Source of the DNA: Clostridia bacterium
GTDB taxonomy: Bacteria > Bacillota > Clostridia > Oscillospirales > CAG-272
DNA length: 47,681 nucleotides
Assembly: GCA_017453255.1 (NCBI GenBank)
Contig: JAFTKN010000021.1
Span: 1-47,681, forward strand
Reading direction: 5' to 3'
Positions 40,628 through 47,681 of the stretch are shown here, one piece after another. Under the pieces are notes generated by a model that was not told where the DNA came from, searched no databases, and worked only from the letters and a program-made list of their open reading frames with translations. The position numbers were made by a program, and so were the translations under genes. The stretch's first letter is position 1. Each line of letters begins with the position of its first letter.

Positions 40628-41281
40628 TTAATTCATACTTGTTATTTTTTCTTCAAGATACTTGTCTATGTACTCCACAAGTTCTTTTAGAAAAGCCAAG
40701 TTTTCCTTTACCGTTTGATCTGTTCCATTAAAACGATCTTGGTGAATTATTGAGTGCCTTGTCATCAAAAGCGAATCCAATTTTGCAAACTTATCATTTC
40801 CAAAAGCATCAAAAGGCTCTTTATTCCCATCAATTTGTATTAACAGACCAACTAATTCTTTTTTACCCGTCTTACCCAATGGAAATTTTGTATTAAAATA
40901 CAACTTATCATCGATTTTGACAGTATCATCTGATATATATGAAATTGAGTTTAGATATCTGACAACGTTTTCCTTCTTTTCCTCAGTATATTCTCGGTAC
41001 TTGTCCAACCCCGTAAGAGCGTGATTCTTTTCCAAGCTAATTCGCAACGAGTTCATTTTCAAGTGAATCGGTATTTTTCCGCTTGGCTTATCATTAAGTT
41101 GAAATCTAAACTCTACGAGTATTTTTTCAACAAACACTTGGAATTTTGTTACCAACGAAACCATAGCTAATTTCAAAAACATAGTTCGATTAGTATCGTC
41201 AGAGGAGGCTAAGGTCAAAAGTGTTTCAACCTCGGCTATGCTGGTGTAGAAATCTGAAGTTGCTTCATAATGAAATGGCAT
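40628..41281 (-). CDS. HEPN-domain protein (MAE_28990-like), putative RNase effector
   Basis: I start at the ATG at 41281 (MPFHYEATSDFY, 217 residues), 7 bases after AAGGAG; the gene overlaps the DUF262 stop by 17 bases. The sequence is helical, and near its C-terminus has TRHSIIHQD, the R-x4-H motif (Arg175, His180) of HEPN ribonucleases. The family resemblance is to HEPN proteins of the MAE_28990/MAE_18760 type, which are often placed beside DUF262 genes. As last gene of the operon it is a plausible toxic effector. The nuclease role is inferred from the motif, not shown. Confidence 0.72.
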   Translation of the reverse strand: MPFHYEATSDFYTSIAEVETLLTLASSDDTNRTMFLKLAMVSLVTKFQVFVEKILVEFRFQLNDKPSGKIPIHLKMNSLRISLEKNHALTGLDKYREYTEEKKENVVRYLNSISYISDDTVKIDDKLYFNTKFPLGKTGKKELVGLLIQIDGNKEPFDAFGNDKFAKLDSLLMTRHSIIHQDRFNGTDQTVKENLAFLKELVEYIDKYLEEKITSMN

Positions 41282-42362
41282 CTTCAAACTCCTTGAACCA
41301 CATTCTTAATCTCAAATTCACAATATCTTTATCAGATGTTCTGCGGGAAATGGAGTCTTGAATCTCACTAATTTTCAAGAAATTAAACAAACGTTTATAA
41401 ATCAATTCTCTATTAGCTTCAATATACTCTTTAGACATTCTTTCAAAGCTCGGCATAATAAAGTCAGCAATAGTTTTATAGATTTTCGTATTTCCGGTGC
41501 TTATATCCCTAAAGGCTTTTTCCGTCCCAAACACTATTACAACCTTTTCTATCGTTGCATTAAAACGATTTTTATAGGCTTGTTTTTCTTCCAAGGAACA
41601 ATCCTTGTGCGTATCCATATACTCATTAAGATATTGTACCAATTTGCCTTTATATCCACCAAGAATAACATCACCATTTTCATCTTTGATAATGTTATCA
41701 CTAAACGCAAAGTAACGTATGATAAACTCGGCATCAAGATATCTTTGATGAGGTTTCTTTTGTTTCAAAATTATCAAGAAATCCTTATTTTCCTGACAAA
41801 GTTCCTTTGCTGCATCATTAAGGTTGCCACGATACATACAATTTCTAAGTTCTTGATAGTTAAGCGTAACTGCTCCACGATTCAAACGCATAAATATATC
41901 ATATTTAATGTCGCGATGAGAATCTTTCTTTATTACATTGACACGGAGCATACCGTCATCCAAAAGACTTTTTGCTTTCGGGGGCAAATCCTTATATTTA
42001 ATGCCATTAAGTTCGGTTAAAACTTCCAAGTTCTTCAAAGCAAATGCATTAGTATAATAATTAGCTATACTTGACAGACGCTGCAAACCATCAAGAACGA
42101 GCCAATTTCCGTTCTCTTCCTCTGCGAAATAAAGAGGAGGAATAGGCACATTCATAATAATAGATTCGAGCAAAGAAGATGCCTGCTCAGGTTTCCAAAT
42201 TTGTTTTCTTTGAAAAGGAACCTCAAGCACAATTTTACCTTTAGCTATCAGATCATAAAGATACTGAACAGAATAGTCGTAAGACATTGTGTTTAAGTAG
42301 CGTTTCTCCTTTGGTACATCTATTTTGTAACTATCATTATCTTGTTTGAATATTTCTGCCAT
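41265..42362 (-). CDS. DUF262 (GmrSD N-terminal/ParB-like) protein
   Basis: A 365-residue protein. The DUF262 pattern is clear: VPFQRKQIWKPEQASSLLES (QR at 51-52), then NWLVLDGLQRLSSI (DGLQRL at 91-96), then FMRLNRGAVTLNYQELRN. This fold binds and hydrolyses NTPs in GmrS and in BrxR/SspE-type defence proteins. The HNH (DUF1524) nuclease half of GmrSD is missing: residues ~200-365 are helical without an H-N-H triad. A HEPN protein overlaps its end and may supply the nuclease function in trans. It lies 20 bases after the specificity gene. Confidence 0.85.
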   Translation of the reverse strand: MAEIFKQDNDSYKIDVPKEKRYLNTMSYDYSVQYLYDLIAKGKIVLEVPFQRKQIWKPEQASSLLESIIMNVPIPPLYFAEEENGNWLVLDGLQRLSSIANYYTNAFALKNLEVLTELNGIKYKDLPPKAKSLLDDGMLRVNVIKKDSHRDIKYDIFMRLNRGAVTLNYQELRNCMYRGNLNDAAKELCQENKDFLIILKQKKPHQRYLDAEFIIRYFAFSDNIIKDENGDVILGGYKGKLVQYLNEYMDTHKDCSLEEKQAYKNRFNATIEKVVIVFGTEKAFRDISTGNTKIYKTIADFIMPSFERMSKEYIEANRELIYKRLFNFLKISEIQDSISRRTSDKDIVNLRLRMWFKEFEDAISL

Positions 42363-42382
42363 AATACAAATCCTTTCTAAAG

Positions 42383-43795
42383 TTAATCAGCACTTCTTAT
42401 AGTAGATTCAATTATTTCGTCAATTTTGACTCTAAGTTTTGCAATTTCAGACTTGATTTCGTCTTGTTTGCTAATTTCGCAATGTATTGCATCAACAATA
42501 TTTTTCTGCGTGTCTTGATTGGGAATTGGCACGTAAAAATCGTTTAATTCTCTTGGAGATACTTTAACCATGGTTTGATTTTTCCCTTTTGTCGAATACT
42601 TAAAATATAATCTGCCTATAAAAGAATTAAAGATAAATGCCATATATTCTTTGTTTATTTCTTCAGAGAAAGTTATCCTTATCATTAAGTCTGGAAAAAT
42701 TGTGATTGGTTCATCGATGTTAATCCGTGCAATAGAAGCTAACGATACTAAATCAGTTGTATTACCACGACTAACAAAAAAATCTCCATCCTTAACGATA
42801 TAGGAATCAAAATTTCTTTTGTGAACATCACTGTATTTTACATTAGCAAAAGAAAGGATGCCATCTTTATTTATTGAATCGATCCCTAACACTTGGTATT
42901 CAGACTTACTATCATCGCATTCCGGTGACCAACCATTCTGCGTATTTAAAATAAATGAACCTAATTTTTTGCAACTATTAACTTTTGATATTAAATAGTT
43001 TTGAATTTCAGTAGCCTTATTCCATCTATAACTAAATCTTAAATTAACGTTCTTGTTTCCCAAAGTCGAAAAAGAAGCATTTTGTTTTTTACATCTACCA
43101 ACATTATGAATAGCTACATAGTCTATTGAAAATGTAGAAGCAATTATTTGATCAATAATTTCCTGTGTCTTTAAAACCTTTAATTTTAAATTTTGAATCT
43201 TTTCTTCGATAGGTGATATCGCTTCAAGTGCTTCCCGAATACATTTGCGAGATACAATGGGAACACATATGTTTTTTAAATCATACTCTTGCAAATTGGG
43301 TTGTGCTTTTTGTGACACCACTCCAAAAAAATATTTGATGAAAAGATTGGTTTGAAATAATTTCTCGTAAAATCGCGCTTCTGCGGTATCATTTGATTTT
43401 GCACGCAAAACAACGGTATTATTAGAATGTGTTCCACCTTCACAAGACGAAACTAAGCCGATTTTTCCAACAGTTGCGCCAATTGTAGCAAGAACCAAGT
43501 CATCTCTTCTTAAAATCTTTTCATCATTGACATCATCAAGGTTATCAAGATATAGCATGTCTTCTCCGTCAATACCATACTTGTAATCAATGTCTCCGAT
43601 TCTCACATACGGAAATTCTGTTTTTTCACTAACATAGTGTGATGTTTGCACACTTCCATTAATTATTTCAAAAACATCTTTTATCAACGAGTAATTTTGA
43701 AAAACAATGCTTTGTTTTGTCATCCAATACTTTCCGTCGAAACGCATATATTTGTGATTGCTAATTTCTGAAACTTTTTTAGTAATAATTCTCAT
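42383..43795 (-). CDS. hsdS: Type I-like restriction-modification specificity subunit (two TRDs)
   Basis: I start at the ATG at 43795 (MRIITKKVSEIS, 470 residues) behind GAGGAG; a TTG start at 43819 would overlap the methylase gene. TRD1 covers about 30-190 (YVRIGDIDYKYG...DDLVLATIGATVGKIG). A helical spacer follows (ISPIEEKIQNLKLKVLKTQE). TRD2 covers about 260-420 (YQVLGIDSINKDGI...GDFFVSRGNTTDLV), with a final coiled coil. Two half-site TRDs imply a bipartite recognition sequence, as in Type I HsdS and BcgI-B. The site cannot be predicted by eye. Confidence 0.92.
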   Translation of the reverse strand: MRIITKKVSEISNHKYMRFDGKYWMTKQSIVFQNYSLIKDVFEIINGSVQTSHYVSEKTEFPYVRIGDIDYKYGIDGEDMLYLDNLDDVNDEKILRRDDLVLATIGATVGKIGLVSSCEGGTHSNNTVVLRAKSNDTAEARFYEKLFQTNLFIKYFFGVVSQKAQPNLQEYDLKNICVPIVSRKCIREALEAISPIEEKIQNLKLKVLKTQEIIDQIIASTFSIDYVAIHNVGRCKKQNASFSTLGNKNVNLRFSYRWNKATEIQNYLISKVNSCKKLGSFILNTQNGWSPECDDSKSEYQVLGIDSINKDGILSFANVKYSDVHKRNFDSYIVKDGDFFVSRGNTTDLVSLASIARINIDEPITIFPDLMIRITFSEEINKEYMAFIFNSFIGRLYFKYSTKGKNQTMVKVSPRELNDFYVPIPNQDTQKNIVDAIHCEISKQDEIKSEIAKLRVKIDEIIESTIRSAD

Positions 43796-43805
43796 AAGTA
43801 GCTCC

Positions 43806-46205
43806 TCAATCCCACTCAATGTCTCTCATTAGATCAAGAATAGTTTCGCTAACTCCATCATCAATTACGATTTTTCCATTAAGATCTGTTCTAAACAAGT
43901 CGTTAGGCATCGTCTTCTCTCCTCGTTTCGAACGCTTATATCCTACATTTTCTGCTTCTGCCATAAATACTTCATAATCCAATTTTGAGGCGACTTCATT
44001 AAATACCCACCATGTATTTACATATCCAAAGGCATCTTGTGTTTCTTTATCAAATTCGCAGAGATCCTCAAGTTCCAATCGATATTTTTCAATGAGCTGC
44101 GCGCTTGACAATTCATTGTCATACTCTGTTATATATGATTTAAGCATTCTTTTAACAATATCAGTTTCTTGATCAGAAGAAAGAGCTTTGATAGATGGCA
44201 ATTTGGACTTTTGTTTTTTACCATCTAATACAGAAATAAGATTTTCCACTCTTGTTTTAAGACTCTGCCACTCACTTGATGCCTCGTCCCATTTTTCATT
44301 CCATGTTATAATTTCAGCGTTAGTTTTTTTCTGAGCAAATAAGATACTGGTTTTTGTTGATGTGTAAGGTTCAAAAGTGAGTTGAGGGAGTGATACTACA
44401 GCTTTGATTTTAAAGTACTTATACAAAAATAACCGAATATACTTATTTTCCGTAGTGTCAAATACACTTTCAGGAAGAACTGCTGCAATTCGTCCGTTTT
44501 CTCTAAGAAGCTGATACCAACGCTCAACGAAAAGATTTTCAGAGTTTTTCTTCTCTCCAAACATAAAATCTTTTTTTACAGTTTTTTTAGTATCATTATC
44601 AAGTTCTACGCTAAAAGGTGGATTGGTTAAAATTAGATCAAATTGTCCATTAACTTCTCGGTTTTGATATAGCTTATCTTTATCGCTCCCCTTCATTGCA
44701 TTAGGGGCTGTTTCCTTTTCGTATTTTGAGAATGGAAGTAAACCATCTTTTACAAAGATATTTGTAGAGCCATCCCCATGCAAAATCATATTAACTTTAG
44801 TCGCAGTTCCCAAATTAAAATTTATTTCAGAACCATAGATATATGTTTGAGCCCACTTATTCTCACGATGATTAGGATAAAACCAGTCAGATAACACCTT
44901 GTCCTTTACAGCTCTGGCTGTTCCAAGATCAGCGTTATATCCATCTGCATTTCTATTACGGTATTTCATATTTTCCGTAATAAATTTCATGTACTCAATC
45001 AAGAAAGTACCACTTCCCGCAGAAGGATCTATCATATACGGAATTTCCTTATCTTCTTTGATCCTCTTAATTGCCAGTTTATCCGTTTGCAGTGCGTAAA
45101 GCATAAAGCGAACGATATTGATATGAGTAAAGAATTGTCCTTTACTTTGTTTGAAACCATTACGAATAATGCCCTCAAAGAAATCTCCCAAAATATCCTT
45201 GCCACTTAAGCTGTTCTTTCCATCAACAAAGGAAAGACTCTCTAGCTTTTGTACGGCATATTTAAGTTTGGATAATGAAAATTTTTTGGTATCGATTACA
45301 TATGATTTTTCAAGTTCTTTTTCATCAAGTATATAAAGTTTCGATTTTAGAGCGCGACGATAAAGCTCATTGATTCGGTCGAAGAGCTTCTCATTTGTTT
45401 CAAACTGTTCATCCCCATCTTTTTCAAATGTTAAGGATTGAAAATCATAGATATCTCCATCTTCCTTTTCATCCTCGTCTTGAATCTTTGCGAGAATCAA
45501 GTTAGTCAATGAAGCAAACACTTCGTTATCATCGGTTCCACCACCGCCCCAGAGAACATTGTGCAAATCCGATTGTAACTGATTCAGCATATCGTGAGTA
45601 AAATCCGTTTCAAGATCCTTTGAGGAAGCTTTTTTATAAGGCTTTTTCTGAGCTTTGCCATAATGAGCAGGTAAGGTGTTAGTATAATCGCGGGCGACTT
45701 CCCAGTCTCCAAACGATGTATGTTTCTGATTATCAATAATTATACACTCATCAGAGATTGTTCCAGTTGCATCATTTGTCGTATAAAGAACAAGGTACTT
45801 TACATCACGACCTTCGGTACGCTCCATACCAGCTAATTTGAACAATTGATCTTCAATAACCTCATCTTTATCAATAGTAGCATACTCTTCTTGATTTTTT
45901 ACTTCGATAAACATAAAGGCATCACCATTTGCATCTCGAACAATAACATCAATGCGACTTGTAATAGTGTGTGGTCTTCCTGCTGTATATTCACGCTCTA
46001 TTTCTATTCTGTCTGGTGCATAGCCCAATTCATTAACCAATCTTGTCAGCAAATATGCTCTAACTATTTCTTCGGGCTTAGCATCTGTTCTTTTTTGACA
46101 CTGAACTATTTTATCATACTCTAATTTCTTAGTTGTAAGATCAAATTTCGTTACCACCTTAATTGGCTGAGAGTTAATATATTGTTCAACTAATACAGAA
46201 TTCAT
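43806..46205 (-). CDS. Fused PD-(D/E)XK-like (HSDR_N) and N6-adenine methyltransferase subunit
   Basis: A 799-residue protein, longer than a plain HsdM (about 500). Residues about 30-170 resemble the HsdR N-terminal nuclease domain: RIEIEREY, then SRIDVIV (Asp86) and FIEVKNQ (Glu101, Lys103), a PD-(D/E)XK arrangement. Residues about 330-640 form the methylase: GQFFTH (356-361), motif I DPSAGSGTF (393-401), motif IV TNPPF (527-531). The C-terminal ~150 residues are probably for subunit contacts. With a separate S subunit and no helicase gene, the architecture recalls Type IIB BcgI-A. Whether the nuclease part cuts DNA is not known. Second gene of the operon, 18 bases after fic. Confidence 0.87.
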   Translation of the reverse strand: MNSVLVEQYINSQPIKVVTKFDLTTKKLEYDKIVQCQKRTDAKPEEIVRAYLLTRLVNELGYAPDRIEIEREYTAGRPHTITSRIDVIVRDANGDAFMFIEVKNQEEYATIDKDEVIEDQLFKLAGMERTEGRDVKYLVLYTTNDATGTISDECIIIDNQKHTSFGDWEVARDYTNTLPAHYGKAQKKPYKKASSKDLETDFTHDMLNQLQSDLHNVLWGGGGTDDNEVFASLTNLILAKIQDEDEKEDGDIYDFQSLTFEKDGDEQFETNEKLFDRINELYRRALKSKLYILDEKELEKSYVIDTKKFSLSKLKYAVQKLESLSFVDGKNSLSGKDILGDFFEGIIRNGFKQSKGQFFTHINIVRFMLYALQTDKLAIKRIKEDKEIPYMIDPSAGSGTFLIEYMKFITENMKYRNRNADGYNADLGTARAVKDKVLSDWFYPNHRENKWAQTYIYGSEINFNLGTATKVNMILHGDGSTNIFVKDGLLPFSKYEKETAPNAMKGSDKDKLYQNREVNGQFDLILTNPPFSVELDNDTKKTVKKDFMFGEKKNSENLFVERWYQLLRENGRIAAVLPESVFDTTENKYIRLFLYKYFKIKAVVSLPQLTFEPYTSTKTSILFAQKKTNAEIITWNEKWDEASSEWQSLKTRVENLISVLDGKKQKSKLPSIKALSSDQETDIVKRMLKSYITEYDNELSSAQLIEKYRLELEDLCEFDKETQDAFGYVNTWWVFNEVASKLDYEVFMAEAENVGYKRSKRGEKTMPNDLFRTDLNGKIVIDDGVSETILDLMRDIEWD

Positions 46206-46223
46206 TTCGTTCTCCTTATTTGA

Positions 46224-47126
46224 TTAAACATTATCCAAAATTCTAAAGTAGTCATCATATCTCTTGCTGACATACTCGGCAACAAGATTTATCATCGGTT
46301 CGGGATCATTGTCACGGTAGAATGAATCAAATGCGTTATAATAACGCTTGCGGTCTGCGAATTTCACATTGATCGCAGGATAACCGTGTCTAATAAGTTC
46401 AAGGTTCATTATCAAACGTCCTGTTCTACCATTGCCATCTACAAACGGATGGATACCCTCAAATTCAAGGTGGAACAATGCGATGCGTTCAATAACACTC
46501 ATAGTTTCTTTACGCTCTTCGTTTTTGGCGAGAAGGTCGGTCATCTTAGGCTCGATTAGATAGGGCTGCACCGGCTCTGTAAAGGCTCCCATAATACGAA
46601 CAGGAATACGGCGATATACGCCCTTATCGTCGGGCTGATTCATTAACACGAGCGAGTGAATAGCCTTTATCGTTGATTCATTCAATGGCACGTCCTTGGT
46701 TGCAATATCTCTAACGTAGAGAAAAGCATCACGGTGTCCAACGGCTTCAAGATGGTCTTTAAGCGGCTTTTGATCAACCGTCATTCCCTCAAGAACCATA
46801 GCGGTTTCCTGCAAAGTAAGCGTGTTGCCCTCAATCGCATTTGAGTTATAGGTGAACTCAACCATAAATTCTTGGCGAAGTCGGTTCAATTCGCCTTGTG
46901 TAAGAGGACGCATAGCGTTAAGGCGTTCCTTCTTATGCTCTATTTCTGCGATAATATTTGTTTTTGATAATCTACCGTCCATCGGCTTAACCGCCGTTTC
47001 GGGAATCATGTAGAGTTTTCCTTTGCGGATAACACCTTCTATCTTACCTTCTGCGCACAAAACGCGCACACGTCGAGGTGTAATACCCCACTTTTCGGCC
47101 GCTTGTGAGACCTTAATATATTCCAT
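46224..47126 (-). CDS. Fic-domain AMP transferase (class II, self-inhibited) with N-terminal DNA-binding-like domain
   Basis: I start at the ATG at 47126 (MEYIKVSQAAEKWGI, 300 residues), preceded by GAGGAGG. Residues 1-48 look like a MerR/excisionase-type winged helix (SQAAEKWGITPRRVRVLCAE). The inhibitory motif SNAIEG (95-100, S/TxxxEG) precedes the Fic core, and the active motif HPFVDGNGRTGR (226-237) is intact. Fic enzymes usually AMPylate hydroxyl side chains; the inhibitory glutamate keeps class II members off until needed. As first gene after the operon promoter it may act as regulator or as part of the immune response. Fic proteins are also common passengers beside RM genes. Confidence 0.9.
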   Translation of the reverse strand: MEYIKVSQAAEKWGITPRRVRVLCAEGKIEGVIRKGKLYMIPETAVKPMDGRLSKTNIIAEIEHKKERLNAMRPLTQGELNRLRQEFMVEFTYNSNAIEGNTLTLQETAMVLEGMTVDQKPLKDHLEAVGHRDAFLYVRDIATKDVPLNESTIKAIHSLVLMNQPDDKGVYRRIPVRIMGAFTEPVQPYLIEPKMTDLLAKNEERKETMSVIERIALFHLEFEGIHPFVDGNGRTGRLIMNLELIRHGYPAINVKFADRKRYYNAFDSFYRDNDPEPMINLVAEYVSKRYDDYFRILDNV

Positions 47127-47166
47127 TAGAGTTTCCTCCTCAGTCAAATACAATATTATAACATAC

Positions 47167-47195
47167 ATTATACCACGTTATAGGAATAATGTCAA
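47167..47195 (-). promoter_or_regulatory. Promoter of the fic-RM-DUF262-HEPN operon
   Basis: On the minus strand TTGACA, 17 bp, TATAAT with TGG extension: full consensus. The only promoter I find for the five genes; internal gaps are 20 bases or less. Confidence 0.9.
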
Positions 47196-47309
47196 CACGA
47201 ATTTGAAACAATTGCAAATGTTTTGTTCCTATAATTTCTTATTAAGGGAAGATTGGTGCAAATTGAATTTTCACACTAAAAGCAAACAACTGCGTAAACG
47301 AAGGGCCTT

Positions 47310-47447
47310 TTAATCTCTTTTGAGTTTTTTCTGATATCTTCTTGCGATATAATGCTTCCGTGCCACAGCTCTTTTATCATACTTTTCATAGGTTGCACAT
47401 CCTGTTAGCACAACAACATACCACAGAAGATAGAGGAAGTCCAGCAC
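47310..47447 (-). CDS. Possible 45-residue small protein
   Basis: A GTG-started frame gives a hydrophobic stretch VLDFLYLLWYVVVLTGCATY followed by a basic tail (RAVARKHYIARRYQKKLKRD). LTGC resembles a lipobox. There is no convincing SD, and the frame stays open upstream to about 47492, so it could equally be the decayed end of a longer gene. The rest of 47196-47577 shows nothing else I can support. Confidence 0.25.
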   Translation of the reverse strand: MLDFLYLLWYVVVLTGCATYEKYDKRAVARKHYIARRYQKKLKRD

Positions 47448-47521
47448 TTTTTCGAAAATAAAAATACTTTTTTCGCAAGGTCTTTTCTTTGCTTACAGCG
47501 ATGCAAATTTTGATATGTGAA

Positions 47522-47551
47522 AGCCCTCGCTCCGATGTGTGAACGAGGGCT
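47522..47551 (-). terminator. Terminator of the P-type ATPase gene
   Basis: The 8-bp stem AGCCCTCG / CGAGGGCT has a loop of about 14 bases and short T-rich tails. It lies 26 bases after the ATPase stop. Confidence 0.7.
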
Positions 47552-47577
47552 GTTTTATCAGTTGTATGAGGATCAAT

Positions 47578-47681
47578 TTACAACTTTTTCACAAACAAAG
47601 CGCGAATAGCGTTGAGTACGGCGAGGATCATTACACCTACGTCGGCAAAAATAGCGATCCACATATTAGCCAGACCAAAGG
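47578..47681 (-). CDS. Heavy-metal translocating P-type ATPase, C-terminal fragment
   Basis: Only the last 33 residues are inside the window. They read FGLANMWIAIFADVGVMILA and continue to LNAIRALFVKKL, the conserved final transmembrane helix of P1B-type ATPases (CadA/ZntA/CopA-like). The metal (Cd/Zn/Pb or Cu) cannot be told from this end. The gene continues beyond the right edge. Confidence 0.85.
   Translation of the reverse strand, partial: FGLANMWIAIFADVGVMILAVLNAIRALFVKKL

Noticed and set aside
47206..47223. AAACA-N8-TGTTT inverted repeat upstream of the fic promoter as operator
   Set aside because: Only 5+5 bp in A/T-rich sequence, lying upstream of the -35; too weak to claim.
1..47681. 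CRISPR array
   Set aside because: No run of short identical repeats with unique spacers; the repeats at 23.5-24.1 kb and 39.0-39.2 kb have the wrong unit length and number.

Overview
The window is about 47.7 kb of AT-rich DNA. Short intergenic gaps, strong AGGAGG-type ribosome sites, intrinsic terminators, a T-box leader, ZapA, a DUF3794(SPOCS)-LysM protein, Firmicutes-type ThiI, DUF1292 and Hsp33 point to a low-GC, probably spore-forming member of the Clostridia. The GH95 fucosidase-like enzyme and the choloylglycine-hydrolase-family enzyme would fit a gut resident; that is inference. Nearly every promoter I can read has a 17-bp spacer, and most have a TG extension before the -10 box.

Layout. 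0-6.4 kb (+): a truncated SAM methyltransferase, hslO and uvrB-uvrA. 6.4-12.3 kb (-): a TIR/TPR protein that ends in a biotinyl domain, an SPFH protein with six zinc ribbons, and the SPOCS-LysM protein. 12.4-15.6 kb (+): serS, a phosphoribosyltransferase and a PlsC-like acyltransferase with a zinc ribbon. 15.6-19.6 kb (-): zapA, a U32 protein, maf, nth and a GNAT. 19.8-23.4 kb (+): proB, proA, thiI and a DUF1292 gene. 23.4-24.4 kb: a gene-free block of nested repeats followed by a candidate structured RNA. 24.4-36.4 kb: ADP-ribosylglycohydrolase, a nitroreductase gene split by a small mobile element, pnuC, tRNA-Ser, pit with its PhoU-like partner, pyridoxal kinase, mntP, a DMT exporter, an MBL hydrolase, GH95 and an Ntn hydrolase. 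36.4-38.9 kb (-): trpB under a tryptophan T-box, and a PHP phosphatase. 39.0-40.4 kb: tRNA genes for Val, Asp, Phe, Gly and Cys (-) and Pro (+), with repeats and a second copy of the mobile element. 40.6-47.2 kb (-): a five-gene defence-type operon. 47.3-47.7 kb: the end of a heavy-metal P-type ATPase gene.

The most interesting part is the 40.6-47.2 kb operon next to tRNA-Pro. One consensus promoter drives fic, a fused PD-(D/E)XK-like/N6-methylase, a two-TRD specificity subunit, a DUF262 protein and a HEPN protein. No HsdR helicase is present. It reads as a BcgI-like restriction-modification core extended by a DUF262-HEPN effector pair and a Fic protein.

Two other points stand out. The protein at 6.4-8.7 kb joins a zinc ribbon, TIR domain, TPRs, a transmembrane helix and a biotin-carrier domain, and lies behind an SPFH protein. 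A small element of about 275 bp occurs in two full copies and one deleted copy. It has TA target duplications and stems whose two arms have changed together. One copy interrupts the nitroreductase gene, and removing it with one TA restores the reading frame exactly.
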